Of a stretch of DNA of 64,000 bases, positions 19,183 to 27,673 are shown piece after piece. Source of the stretch: Kosakonia pseudosacchari. Its GTDB lineage: Bacteria; Pseudomonadota; Gammaproteobacteria; Enterobacterales; Enterobacteriaceae. The position numbers and the translations under genes were made by a program. Under the pieces are notes generated by a model that saw only the letters and a list, made by a program, of their open reading frames with translations, ran no database searches and was not told the DNA's origin. Where the stretch lies: assembly GCF_900184035.1 (NCBI RefSeq), contig NZ_FXWP01000013.1, positions 186,001 through 250,000 on the forward strand, in the 5' to 3' direction. Each line of letters begins with the position of its first letter. Position 1 is the first letter of the stretch.

Positions 19183-19967
19183 GCCAGAGCGGCCTGAGCC
19201 TGCGCGGGTTTGGCGCGGGATATTACAAGCGACAGATTATTCGCGATCTCAATATTGCTAATTTGCCGCGCGGCAAAGTGACAATTCTGCTTGGGCCAAA
19301 CGGCAGCGGCAAATCGACGCTGCTGCGGGCAATGGCCGGGCTGAACAAGGCGGAAGGGGAATTGCTGCTGGATGGCGAAGAGCTGCTCAGCCAGCCGTTT
19401 GCCCGACGTGCGGAGCAGGTAGTTTACCTGCCGCAATCGCTGCCGGCGGGTGTTCATCTGCATGTGCTGGAGTCGATTATTGTGGCGCAGCGTGCTTCCG
19501 GCGGTTTACACAGTGCGGCAAAGCAGGGCGAAGTGATGTCGCTCTTGCGCCAGCTCGGTATTGAGCATCTGGCGCTGCACTATCTCGACCAGCTCTCCGG
19601 CGGGCAGAAACAGTTAGTCGGGCTGGCACAATCGCTGATCCGCCAGCCTTCGCTGCTGCTGCTCGATGAGCCACTCAGCGCGCTGGATCTCAACTACCAG
19701 TTCCACGTAATGGATCTGGTAAAGCGGGAAACGCGTAGCCGCAATATCGTCACGGTTGTGGTGGTGCACGATATCAATATCGCGCTGCGCCACGGCGACC
19801 ACGTGCTGATCCTGAAAAAAGGCGAACTGGTGGCAAACGGCGTGCCGGGCGAGGTGATAACGCCGGAAAGCCTGGCGCAGGTGTACGGTGTGCGCGGGCG
19901 CGTGGAACCCTGCTCGCAAGGGATGAAGCAGGTGATTATTGACGGCTTAACCCACCAGGCAAGCTAG
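19179..19967 (+). CDS. Siderophore ABC importer ATPase (FecE type)
   Basis: 262 residues with Walker A LGPNGSGKSTLL near 38, signature LSGGQKQLVGLAQ near 135, Walker B LLLLDEPLSALD near 157 and the switch His in VVVVHDINIAL near 190. Energises the permease of the gene that overlaps it by four bases. Third and last gene of the Fur-controlled operon; a hexanucleotide repeat lies just after the stop codon. Confidence 0.92.
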   Translation: MSQSGLSLRGFGAGYYKRQIIRDLNIANLPRGKVTILLGPNGSGKSTLLRAMAGLNKAEGELLLDGEELLSQPFARRAEQVVYLPQSLPAGVHLHVLESIIVAQRASGGLHSAAKQGEVMSLLRQLGIEHLALHYLDQLSGGQKQLVGLAQSLIRQPSLLLLDEPLSALDLNYQFHVMDLVKRETRSRNIVTVVVVHDINIALRHGDHVLILKKGELVANGVPGEVITPESLAQVYGVRGRVEPCSQGMKQVIIDGLTHQAS

Positions 19968-19976
19968 CCTGAACGC

Positions 19977-20010
19977 GGCATCGGCATCGGCATCGGCATC
20001 GGCATCGGCA
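19977..20010. repeat. Hexanucleotide microsatellite (GGCATC, five and two-thirds copies)
   Basis: GGCATC is repeated five times in perfect tandem followed by GGCA. It lies ten bases after the importer ATPase stop, in the short gap before a convergent TPR gene, so it is non-coding. Copy number could vary between isolates. Confidence 0.9.
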
Positions 20011-20058
20011 ACGACTGTCGGCTGTCGGCGGGCTGCGGCAAACGGCACCGCTAAAGCG

Positions 20059-20547
20059 TCACCAGCGTTGATGCGGGTGCTGTGCGTAGTGATGCAGCAC
20101 CGCTTTATAGGGTTCGGTGCGGGCGTCGGGATGCTGAATAATCGACTCCAGCAGCACGGCAATGGCGCTGTCGTGTTCGCCAAGATTGTGCAAACACAGG
20201 GCATAAAAAGGCCGCACTTCGGTGGCTTGCGGCCAGCTTGTCATGATCTCCTCAAACAGGGTTTTCGCTTGCGCATATTTCCCCAGGCAGCGCCACGTTG
20301 ACGCCAGACCAAACTGCGCTTCGAACTTATCTTCGCCGCTTAATCCGGCCTCAAGCGCCGCCAGATAGTGAGGCTCGGCGTCGCGCTCTTTGCCTTCGTT
20401 ATCATATGACCAGGCGATATTGAGCAACGCCTGCGCGCGTAGCGCGGGCTCTTCTGCCAGGGCATGCAGCGCCTGACGGCATTTATCGTGCTGACCCTGT
20501 TTGCGCAGCGCAATCGCTGCCTGCAATCTGCTATCCATCGTTTTCAT
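20059..20547 (-). CDS. Tetratricopeptide-repeat protein
   Basis: 162 residues, no signal peptide. Consecutive helix pairs with the TPR spacing are visible: ALLNIAWSYDNEGKERDAEPHY, AQFGLASTWRCLGKYAQAKTLF and PFYALCLHNLGEHDSAIAVLLE. Such proteins scaffold protein contacts; no partner is evident. An alternative start three codons downstream (ATG 20538) is possible. It is convergent with the iron operon and not part of it. Isolated small TPR proteins of this size are common in enterobacteria and uncharacterised. Confidence 0.8.
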   Translation of the reverse strand: MKTMDSRLQAAIALRKQGQHDKCRQALHALAEEPALRAQALLNIAWSYDNEGKERDAEPHYLAALEAGLSGEDKFEAQFGLASTWRCLGKYAQAKTLFEEIMTSWPQATEVRPFYALCLHNLGEHDSAIAVLLESIIQHPDARTEPYKAVLHHYAQHPHQRW

Positions 20548-20597
20548 CCGTTAAGGGGGTTTGAACGTTATAAAGCAGGCAACAGGCAGCCACAAGA

Positions 20598-21896
20598 TTA
20601 GCGCGCGCTGATCCGCCAGATAGCGTTACCGGCATCGTCGGCAACCAGCAGGCCGCCTTGTTTATCCATCGCCAGCCCGACCGGCAGCCCGCGCACCTGT
20701 TTCTGGTCATCAGTAAGAAAACCGGTCACTACCGGCTGCGGTTGGCCAACCGGTTTGCCATTCTCAAATTTCACCCACACCACCTGGTAGCCATTAAGCG
20801 GCTTACGGTTCCAGCTTCCGTGCTCGCTGATAAACGCGCCACCGCGATACTGCGGCATGTTATCGCCGGTATAGAACAGCAGCCCCAGCGGGGCGACGTG
20901 TGAGCTAAGCGCGTAATCCGGCTTGATGGCCCCGGCAACTAAGTCGGGGCGCGGCGGTTTAACGCGTTCGTCCACGTGCTGGCCAAAGTAGCTGTAAGGC
21001 CAGCCGTAGAACCCTTTCTCTTTTACCGAGGTCATATAGTCCGGCACCAGATCGGAGCCAATTTCGTCGCGTTCGTTGACGATCGCCCATAACGCGCCGC
21101 TTTCTGGCTCCCATTGCAGGCCGGTTGGATTACGCAGCCCGCTGGCGTAAATACGGCTTGCGCCAGTGGCGGCATCCACTTCCAGCACCGCCGCGCGGCG
21201 ATATTCCGCGCCAATGCCGTTTTCGGTGATGTTGCTGTTGGAACCCACGCCCACGTAAAGTTTGCTGCCGTCGGGGCTGGCGAGCAGGGATTTGGTCCAG
21301 TGATGGTTAATTGGCCCGCCGGGCAGTTCGGTAACGGTTTCACCCGGCGCACTGACGCTGGTTTCCCCCTGTTGATAGGGGAATTTCACCAGACTATCGG
21401 CATTGGCGACCCACAGCGTATCGCCAATCAACTGCATACCAAACGGCGAGTGCAGGTTTTCAATAAACGTGTGTTTCTGCCATGTCCCTCCCACGTTACG
21501 CAGTAAGGTGATGCGGTTGCCGCCAGGCCCGCCTTTGCCGGAGGCTTTTTGCACCAGACCCATAATCAGCTGTTTCGGGCGCGTAGTCGGTTTGGCTGGC
21601 GCGTTGGCCTCGGCAACGAGAATGTCGTTATTCGGCAAAACGTATAGCTGGCGCGGATGCAGCAAGCCCTCCGCTACTTTTTCAATCTTTAACCCCGGCG
21701 GGACGGTTGGCGTTTCGCCCGCTTTCCACGCCACGCCTTCCGGCACCAGCATGGGCGGTAAAAGAAAATTCTGCGCTTTGGGGAGCTCAGGCTCAGGACC
21801 AACTTGCTTCATCGGATCAATGTTAGCCCCCTGATCGCAGGCGGTGAGCAGGGCGGCGAGGGCGGCAACAGTCAGTAAGCGATTACGCATATTCAT
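20598..21896 (-). CDS. PQQ-dependent sugar (sorbosone-type) dehydrogenase lipoprotein
   Basis: 432 residues from ATG 21896. The lipobox LLTAC (Cys 19) follows a short signal (MNMRNRLLTVAALAA). The mature part is a six-bladed propeller of the soluble glucose dehydrogenase/sorbosone dehydrogenase kind: HPRQLYVLPNNDILVAEANA, GGNRITLLRNV, HSPFGMQLIGDTLWVAN, YASGLRNPTGLQWEPESGAL, ERDEIGSDLVPDYM, AFISEHGSWNRKPLNGYQVV and GLPVGLAMDKQGGLLVADD. Ribosome site AAGGA seven bases before the chosen start. Likely periplasmic oxidation of a sugar if PQQ is available. Second gene after a DUF2231 membrane protein, ten bases apart. Confidence 0.85.
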   Translation of the reverse strand: MNMRNRLLTVAALAALLTACDQGANIDPMKQVGPEPELPKAQNFLLPPMLVPEGVAWKAGETPTVPPGLKIEKVAEGLLHPRQLYVLPNNDILVAEANAPAKPTTRPKQLIMGLVQKASGKGGPGGNRITLLRNVGGTWQKHTFIENLHSPFGMQLIGDTLWVANADSLVKFPYQQGETSVSAPGETVTELPGGPINHHWTKSLLASPDGSKLYVGVGSNSNITENGIGAEYRRAAVLEVDAATGASRIYASGLRNPTGLQWEPESGALWAIVNERDEIGSDLVPDYMTSVKEKGFYGWPYSYFGQHVDERVKPPRPDLVAGAIKPDYALSSHVAPLGLLFYTGDNMPQYRGGAFISEHGSWNRKPLNGYQVVWVKFENGKPVGQPQPVVTGFLTDDQKQVRGLPVGLAMDKQGGLLVADDAGNAIWRISAR

Positions 21897-21906
21897 GGTT
21901 TTTTCC

Positions 21907-22326
21907 TTACTGGAGACGTGTGCGCAGGGCGAGTTGAACATGAGCAATCAGCAGCAAAATCACCACCGCCGTTGAGAGGAACACACCAGACGGCACCACC
22001 GCGTAAGCATCCCGGCTATGCACAAAAGCGTTAAAAATCGCCAGCACGATAGCCACCAGCCAGAGCCAGAAATGGAGTTTCTCCGCCTTCGTAACGCTAT
22101 GGCGCTGCGTTACCCAAACCTGCACAAGGCTGATTAGGCGCGGAATGATGGCAATCAACAGACCAATGGCGATAAGCCAGCTTGCCGCATCGGTCCACAT
22201 GATTTGAAAGGTTTTAATGTAGAGAATATCGAAAATCCACGCCGCGACAAAAAAGCCGGTGGGCAGCGGGTTAAAGAGTTCGTAAAGCGCAAGCGTCGCG
22301 CGCGATGGCCCGGAGAGTGTTTGCAT
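21907..22326 (-). CDS. DUF2231-type four-helix membrane protein
   Basis: 139 residues from ATG 22326, preceded by AGGAAAG. Four hydrophobic segments (TGFFVAAWIFDILYI, ASWLIAIGLLIAIIPRLISL, LHFWLWLVAIVLAIFNAFV, GVFLSTAVVILLLIAHVQLAL) and the opening P.LPTGFFVAAWIFDILY are typical of DUF2231 proteins. This family often neighbours PQQ sugar dehydrogenases, where it may anchor them or pass electrons to the respiratory chain (inference). First gene of a two-gene operon running away from the TonB receptor. Confidence 0.8.
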   Translation of the reverse strand: MQTLSGPSRATLALYELFNPLPTGFFVAAWIFDILYIKTFQIMWTDAASWLIAIGLLIAIIPRLISLVQVWVTQRHSVTKAEKLHFWLWLVAIVLAIFNAFVHSRDAYAVVPSGVFLSTAVVILLLIAHVQLALRTRLQ

Positions 22327-22506
22327 TGGTCTTTCCTTTTTGTGGAAACAATCGGGGTAAGCCACAGGATCTGCTTGTTAAAGGGTAGACCGCTTAGACA
22401 AAATTTAATTAATTTTGCTTATGTGTTGCGTTTATTCCATTCACGTCGCGCTAATCCTGCGGGCCACAATTTCGCCTGGAAAATATTCACTTTACATTCT
22501 TTTATC

Positions 22507-22525
22507 GATAATGATAATCGGTATC
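22507..22525. promoter_or_regulatory. Fur box upstream of the TonB receptor
   Basis: GATAATGATAATCGGTATC matches the 19-base Fur consensus GATAATGATAATCATTATC at 17 positions. It is 88 bases upstream of the receptor start, in the 286-base gap before the DUF2231 gene, and may control both directions. Confidence 0.88.
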
Positions 22526-22612
22526 AAAATGTTTCTTATTGTTGTCATTTGATTTTGTTACGGAATGATCCCTGCAAAACGTAGGGAATAATAAAAATTG
22601 AGGGTTGGTTAG

Positions 22613-24709
22613 ATGAGAATTTCCCCTTTGTACGGCGCGATGGCTCTGCTTTTCGCCTCGCCGCTTTATGCGCAGGATGCGAAAAATAACGATGATGAAC
22701 TGATTGTGACCGCCACCCGAACTGACGGTTCGCGTAATGATTCGCCACAGGTCATTAAAGTCATCAGCGAAAAAGAGATTGCCCAGCAGCGGCAAATCAC
22801 CTCCGATACCTCGCAGATCCTCAGCAACCTGCTGCCGTCGTTTTCGCCGTCACGACAGAAAATGTCCGGCAGTGGCGAAACGCTGCGCGGGCGCACGCCT
22901 TTGGTAATGATTGACGGGATCCCGCAATCAAACCCGCTGCGCCCGACTGGTCGCGAAATGCATACCATTGATGCCTCAATGATCGAGCGCATTGAAGTGA
23001 TCAAAGGGGCGAACGCCAGCAACGGCGTCGGCGCGACGGGTGGGGTAATTAACATCATCACCAAACGTGCGAAACCGGGCACCGTCAACCAGCACGTCAG
23101 CGTGGAAACCACCACGCCCACCGCGGAATTTGACCGCGATACGCTTTCCTATAAAACCAACTACAGCATCAATGGCAGCGAAGAGTACATCGATTACCTG
23201 TTCGCGCTGAGCTACGAAGATCAGGGGCTGTTCAAAGACGCCGATAATCACGCCATCGGCGTGGATAACACGCAGGGCGATTTGATGGATTCCCGCGCCT
23301 GGGATCTGCTGGCGAAAGTGGGTTACTGGCTGGATAACGATCAGCGCGTACAACTGAGCCTTAACCGTTACCGCCTGAAAAACAAAGATAACTATGTCAG
23401 CGTGCGAGGCGATCGTGATGACGGCGTATTAACCACATCGAAGAAAGGCAATCCGCCGGGCAGCGCGCCGCACAACGATGTCTGGACGGTGGGTGCTACC
23501 TACGATAATTACAATCTGGCAGGCATGAAGCTGACGGCGCTGGCCTATTATCAGCGTTATGAGGCGCTGTTCGGCGCGACCAATTCCTCGTCATTCCAGG
23601 ATCCCGCCATTGCCCCCATCGGCACGTTGTACGATCAGAGCCGTGCATATACCGATAAGTACGGCAGCAAAATCGCGCTCACCAAAGACGATCTCTGGGA
23701 TGACCGCATTAAAGCGACGGTGGGTTTCGATACCCTGTTTGATAACTCGAAACAGGATTTATGGGCCACCGGGCGCACCTACGTACCGGAAATTAACTAC
23801 ACCGATCTGTCACCGTTCCTGCAACTCGAATACACGCCGGTTGAATCGGTGAAATTAAGCGGCGGCGTGCGCTATGAATACGCCCGGCTGAATATCGACA
23901 GTTATCAAACCGTGTGGGCCAATGACCGCGTGACAGTGGAAGGCGGCACGCCATCGTTTGACCAGACGCTGTATAACGCCGGTGTGGTCTGGACGCCGAT
24001 CGAACCGTTAAGCCTGTTCGCCAGCTACAGCGAAGGGTTTGCCGTGCCGGACGTCGGACGCGTGCTGCGCGGCATCGACACGCCGGGCGTCAAACTGGAT
24101 AACTACAACGGGCTAAAACCGATCGTCACCAAAAACAGCGAAGTTGGTTTCCGCGTACAACAGGCGCCGTTTGATTTCGAAGCCAGTTACTACCAGTCCA
24201 CATCGAAGCTCGGTAGCCGCGTTGAGCTGGTCAACGACGCCTTTGTCGCCCGTCGCGAAAAGACCGAGATTGACGGTGTGGAAGTAAGCGCCGGTTACAG
24301 CCCTAATGCCGATCACAAATTAACCTTGTCGTGGTCACACATGCGCGGGCGTTATGACAGCGATGACAACGGTAGCCTGGATGCGAAACTCGATGGCTTA
24401 AACATCGCCCCGGATCGCATCATCGCCAACTGGTCGGCAAACTGGAATGCGCAACTGAGCACCTTCCTGCAGGCCAACTGGGCGCTCAGTAAGACATTCG
24501 ACGACGCGGAAAAGGACTTTTCCGGCTATGCGCTGGTGGACGCGGCGGTTGGCTACAAGCTGCCGTACGGGCAGGTGAGCCTTGGGGTGTCTAACCTGCT
24601 GAATAAGCAGTACATCACCTACTATTCGCAAAGCGCGTCTGTCGATCCGGATCGCTATTTCGCCGGACGGGGACGCACCGCGACGCTGGGCTACAGTCTC
24701 GATTTCTGA
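22613..24709 (+). CDS. TonB-dependent siderophore receptor
   Basis: Outer-membrane ferric-siderophore gate, 698 residues. Signal peptide MRISPLYGAMALLFASPLYA, TonB box DELIVTA near residue 28, plug domain through residue 155 (LRGRTPLVMIDGIP, IERIEVIKGANASNGVGATG, GVINIITKRAKPG), then a beta barrel ending in the aromatic C-terminus GYSLDF. The barrel has SLFASYSEGFAVPDVGRVLRG, which reminds me of aerobactin/rhizobactin-type receptors, so a hydroxamate-citrate siderophore is plausible. Fur box upstream; an importer and reductase operon follows. Confidence 0.92.
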   Translation: MRISPLYGAMALLFASPLYAQDAKNNDDELIVTATRTDGSRNDSPQVIKVISEKEIAQQRQITSDTSQILSNLLPSFSPSRQKMSGSGETLRGRTPLVMIDGIPQSNPLRPTGREMHTIDASMIERIEVIKGANASNGVGATGGVINIITKRAKPGTVNQHVSVETTTPTAEFDRDTLSYKTNYSINGSEEYIDYLFALSYEDQGLFKDADNHAIGVDNTQGDLMDSRAWDLLAKVGYWLDNDQRVQLSLNRYRLKNKDNYVSVRGDRDDGVLTTSKKGNPPGSAPHNDVWTVGATYDNYNLAGMKLTALAYYQRYEALFGATNSSSFQDPAIAPIGTLYDQSRAYTDKYGSKIALTKDDLWDDRIKATVGFDTLFDNSKQDLWATGRTYVPEINYTDLSPFLQLEYTPVESVKLSGGVRYEYARLNIDSYQTVWANDRVTVEGGTPSFDQTLYNAGVVWTPIEPLSLFASYSEGFAVPDVGRVLRGIDTPGVKLDNYNGLKPIVTKNSEVGFRVQQAPFDFEASYYQSTSKLGSRVELVNDAFVARREKTEIDGVEVSAGYSPNADHKLTLSWSHMRGRYDSDDNGSLDAKLDGLNIAPDRIIANWSANWNAQLSTFLQANWALSKTFDDAEKDFSGYALVDAAVGYKLPYGQVSLGVSNLLNKQYITYYSQSASVDPDRYFAGRGRTATLGYSLDF

Positions 24710-24715
24710 GTGTTG

Positions 24716-24736
24716 CCGCCCCGTTTAGCGGGGCGG
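24716..24736 (+). terminator. Hairpin between receptor and importer genes
   Basis: A perfect 8-base GC stem (CCGCCCCG, loop TTTAG, CGGGGCGG) followed by TTTG begins seven bases after the receptor stop. It probably attenuates transcription so that receptor mRNA exceeds that of the importer. Confidence 0.6.
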
Positions 24737-24745
24737 TTTGAGTGG

Positions 24746-25654
24746 ATGATGAAAAACGAACTCGCTTTCTCGCTTTCGCGCCGACGCAGCTTACAGGCGC
24801 TACTGTTGTGCAGTGTCTCACCATTGCTGTTTGCCCGACCCGGCGTACCGCGCGCGGTTTCTCTGTTTCAGGGGGCAACCGACAGCCTGGCCGCGCTGGG
24901 CGTTACGCCCTGCGGCATTGTTGAATCCTGGGCGGAAAAACCGGTGTACCGCTATTTACGCCCGCAACTTTCCGGCGTGCCGCAACTGGGGCTGGAGACG
25001 CAGCCTGCGCTGGAAAAAATCGCGCTGCTTAAACCGGATATCATTTTCGCTTCCCGCTTTCGCCACCAGGATGTTGCGCCGCTGATGGCGAAAATCGCCC
25101 CTGTTACGCTACTGGACGATGTCTTTGAATTCAAAAAAACGCTGACGGCGGTGGCGCAAAAACTCGCTCTAACCAGCACTGCCGCGCAACTGCTCCAGCG
25201 CTGGGATGCGCGTATTGCCGCACTGCGCAGCCTGATGCAACAGCGCTTTGCCGGGCAACGTGCGCCGCAGGTGTCGGTGATTGAAATACGTCCTGACCAC
25301 ATTCGCAGCTATGTGGCGAACAGCTTTCCCGGCTCGGTGATGTCCGAAGTGGGATTTGCCTGGAATGCGCAGGCCATGCAGGCACACAGCGCCTCGTTGC
25401 GTTTTTCCAGCATGGAGAATATTCCGCTGCTGGATGCCGATCTGTTTTTTATTTTGTTGCGGACCAGCAGCCCGGCCATCACGCGCCAGTACCACACGCT
25501 GACGGCGCACCCGTTGTGGCGGCAACTGCGCGCGGTGAAAGCGCGGCAACTGTGGGAGGTGGACAGCGTGCCGTGGAGCTTATCCGGCGGCATTCTTGGC
25601 GCTAACCAGATGCTCAATGATGTGGAACAGGCGCTCAACCGGGGGCATGTATGA
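24746..25654 (+). CDS. Siderophore-binding protein with Tat-type signal (FhuD-like)
   Basis: About 302 residues. Start is ATG 24746 or the adjacent ATG 24749. The N-terminus has a twin-arginine motif (SRRRSLQALLLC, agreeing with S-R-R-x-x-L-x) then SVSPLLFARP; E. coli FhuD has a similar Tat-like signal SRRRLL. The mature part is of the BtuF/FhuD fold: GATDSLAALGVTPCGIVESW, ALLKPDIIFASRF, SVIEIRPDHIRSYVANSFPG, LLDADLFFILLRTSS. Binds the siderophore brought in by the receptor upstream. Overlaps the first permease gene by four bases. Confidence 0.85.
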   Translation: MMKNELAFSLSRRRSLQALLLCSVSPLLFARPGVPRAVSLFQGATDSLAALGVTPCGIVESWAEKPVYRYLRPQLSGVPQLGLETQPALEKIALLKPDIIFASRFRHQDVAPLMAKIAPVTLLDDVFEFKKTLTAVAQKLALTSTAAQLLQRWDARIAALRSLMQQRFAGQRAPQVSVIEIRPDHIRSYVANSFPGSVMSEVGFAWNAQAMQAHSASLRFSSMENIPLLDADLFFILLRTSSPAITRQYHTLTAHPLWRQLRAVKARQLWEVDSVPWSLSGGILGANQMLNDVEQALNRGHV

Positions 25655-26637
25655 GCGGGCGTTTTCTGCTCTGCGGGCTGCTGCTGGTGGCGCTGATGGT
25701 GCTCAGCATCATGACTGGCGCGCGGTTTTATTCGCTCACCCAACTGACGCAGGCGCTGCTGCATGCCGATCCTGGCAGCGCGGTGGATATCATTATTCGC
25801 ACCTCGCGCCTGCCGCGCACAGTGCTGGCGGTTGGCGTTGGCGCATTTCTCGCCGTGGCGGGCGCGTTGATGCAGGCGTTGACCCGCAACCCGCTGGCCT
25901 CGCCGGGGCTGTTTGGTGTTAATGCGGGCGCGGCGCTGTTGATTGTGCTGGCAGGCAGTTTTTTCGCCGTCGGCGATCCGTGGAGCACGCTGTTGCTGGC
26001 TTTTAGCGGGGCCTGCGCCACCGGCACGCTGGTGTGGTTTGCCAGTAAAGTCAGCAACGGGCAGCTTAATCCCCTGCGGCTGGTACTGGCGGGCGTGGCG
26101 ATCACCGCGCTGTGTAATGCGTTTACCCAGGCCATTCTCGTTATCGATCAGGAAAGCCTCGACACCATGTTGTTCTGGCTGGCAGGTAGCCTGGCGGGTA
26201 ACGATGTACAGCATGTGTACCCGATGCTGCTTCCCGGTGCGCTGCTGGTGGTTGCCGCCTGCTTTTTCGCCGGGCAGATGAACGTGCTCAACGCCGGAGA
26301 AGAGATTGCTCGTGGGCTGGGGCTGAATATCGCGCTGGTGCGCCTGCTGGCGAGCATGCTGGTGGTGGGGCTGGCGGGCTGTGCCGTAGCATTAGCGGGA
26401 AATGTCGGTTTTGTCGGTCTGATGGTGCCGCATATAGCGCGCCAGTTATTTGGCAGCGACCTGCGCCGGACGCTTCCGGCCTGTGCGCTGCTCGGCGCGT
26501 TACTGTTACTGGCCGCAGACATCGCCGCGCGCGTGGTTATCCTGCCGCAGGAGTTACCGGTTGGTGTGATGACCGCACTGATGGGCGCGCCGTTTTTTAT
26601 TCTGCTGGCGCAACGCAGGGGGAACCATGCCGGATAG
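25651..26637 (+). CDS. FecCD-type siderophore permease, subunit 1
   Basis: 328 residues, about nine hydrophobic helices. Family motifs: LPRTVLAVGVGAFLAVAGAL, MQALTRNPLASPGLFGVN near residue 70, GEEIARGLGLNIALVR (ATPase contact) near 215 and GNVGFVGLMVPHIARQLFGS near 250. The start overlaps the binding-protein stop as ATGA, and the 3' end overlaps the second permease by 11 bases. The two unlike permeases should form a heterodimer as FecC and FecD do. Confidence 0.92.
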   Translation: MSGRFLLCGLLLVALMVLSIMTGARFYSLTQLTQALLHADPGSAVDIIIRTSRLPRTVLAVGVGAFLAVAGALMQALTRNPLASPGLFGVNAGAALLIVLAGSFFAVGDPWSTLLLAFSGACATGTLVWFASKVSNGQLNPLRLVLAGVAITALCNAFTQAILVIDQESLDTMLFWLAGSLAGNDVQHVYPMLLPGALLVVAACFFAGQMNVLNAGEEIARGLGLNIALVRLLASMLVVGLAGCAVALAGNVGFVGLMVPHIARQLFGSDLRRTLPACALLGALLLLAADIAARVVILPQELPVGVMTALMGAPFFILLAQRRGNHAG

Positions 26638-27658
26638 CCAGCTTTTGCGCTGCGGGCCATTTTCCCGCCACTACTCCCGGCGTTTACTGCCGCTATTACT
26701 CGGCTGTACGGCGATGACTTTGCTGGTCGCGCTGGTGGCATTGAACACTGGCGATGTGGCTTTCTCGCTGGCGCAAACGCTTCGGCTGCTGGTGCAGCCT
26801 GACGCCAGCGCGCACAGTTTTATTCTGCACCAGTTGCGCCTGCCGCGCGTGGCACTGGCGATGCTGGCGGGCGGCGGGCTGGGGCTTGCCGGGTTGATCC
26901 TGCAAACGCTGGTGCGTAACCCGTTAGCGTCGCCGGATACGCTCGGTGTGACCGCCGGGGCGAGTGCCGGTGCGTTGCTGTGGCTCTCCTTTTTCAGCCT
27001 GCGCTATGGCAGCGCGCCCTTACCGTATGCGGCGATGGGCGGCGCGGCCTGCGCTGTCGGGCTGATCTTTTTGCTGTCGTGGCGCAAAGGTCTGACGCCG
27101 TTGCGGCTGATTCTCACCGGCGTGGGTGTTTCCGCGCTGGCGGGCGCGGTGGTGACGCTGGTGCTGGTGTTCAGCCCGCTGACCACCACCTTTTCCGCCT
27201 GGGTATGGTTGAGCGGCAGCGTCTATGCCGCCACCTGGGATAAAGTGCTACGCCTGCTGGCGGTGTATGTCTGGGCGGTGCCGGTACTGCTGTTTCTGGC
27301 TCGTTATCTGAAAACCCTGCAACTGGACGACGCGCTTGCCATCGGGCTTGGCGTTCGGGTGCAGCCGCTGCGAGTGCTGTTACTGCTAAGCTGTGTGGTG
27401 CTCTCCGGCGGGGCGATTGCGCAGGTGGGGGCGATGGCCTTTGTCGGGCTGATTGCGCCGCACCTGGCAAGGCTTGTGGTGCGCCAGGGCTTTTTCGGCC
27501 AGGCGTTTGTCACCGTTTGCAGCGCTGGCAGTATGGTGGTTATCGCCGACCTGTTCGCCAGAACGCTATTCCGCCCGGCTGATTTACCGGCCGGCATTTT
27601 TGTGGCGCTGGCCGGTGCGCCGTTCTTTTTGTGGCTGCTGATTCGGCAGCGGACGTAA
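26627..27658 (+). CDS. FecCD-type siderophore permease, subunit 2
   Basis: 343 residues. A charged leader (MPDSQLLRCGPFSRHYSRR) precedes the helices. Motifs: LQTLVRNPLASPDTLGVTAGASAG near residue 88, DDALAIGLGVRVQPLR near 228, and GAMAFVGLIAPHLARLVVRQG near 266. Starts inside the end of the first permease gene and is followed after 15 bases by the ATPase gene. Partner of subunit 1. Confidence 0.92.
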   Translation: MPDSQLLRCGPFSRHYSRRLLPLLLGCTAMTLLVALVALNTGDVAFSLAQTLRLLVQPDASAHSFILHQLRLPRVALAMLAGGGLGLAGLILQTLVRNPLASPDTLGVTAGASAGALLWLSFFSLRYGSAPLPYAAMGGAACAVGLIFLLSWRKGLTPLRLILTGVGVSALAGAVVTLVLVFSPLTTTFSAWVWLSGSVYAATWDKVLRLLAVYVWAVPVLLFLARYLKTLQLDDALAIGLGVRVQPLRVLLLLSCVVLSGGAIAQVGAMAFVGLIAPHLARLVVRQGFFGQAFVTVCSAGSMVVIADLFARTLFRPADLPAGIFVALAGAPFFLWLLIRQRT

Positions 27659-27673
27659 TCTGATGGGGAAAAT

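Noticed and set aside
19977-20010. Phase-variable switch
   Set aside because: The repeat is a multiple of three bases and non-coding, so it cannot toggle a reading frame.
19947-20204. Minus-strand frame with a poly Ala-Asp run
   Set aside because: The run is the translated hexanucleotide repeat; the rest has no gene-like character and overlaps the TPR gene.
25309-26214. 301-residue minus-strand frame over siderophore genes
   Set aside because: Antisense artefact over the conserved binding-protein and permease genes.
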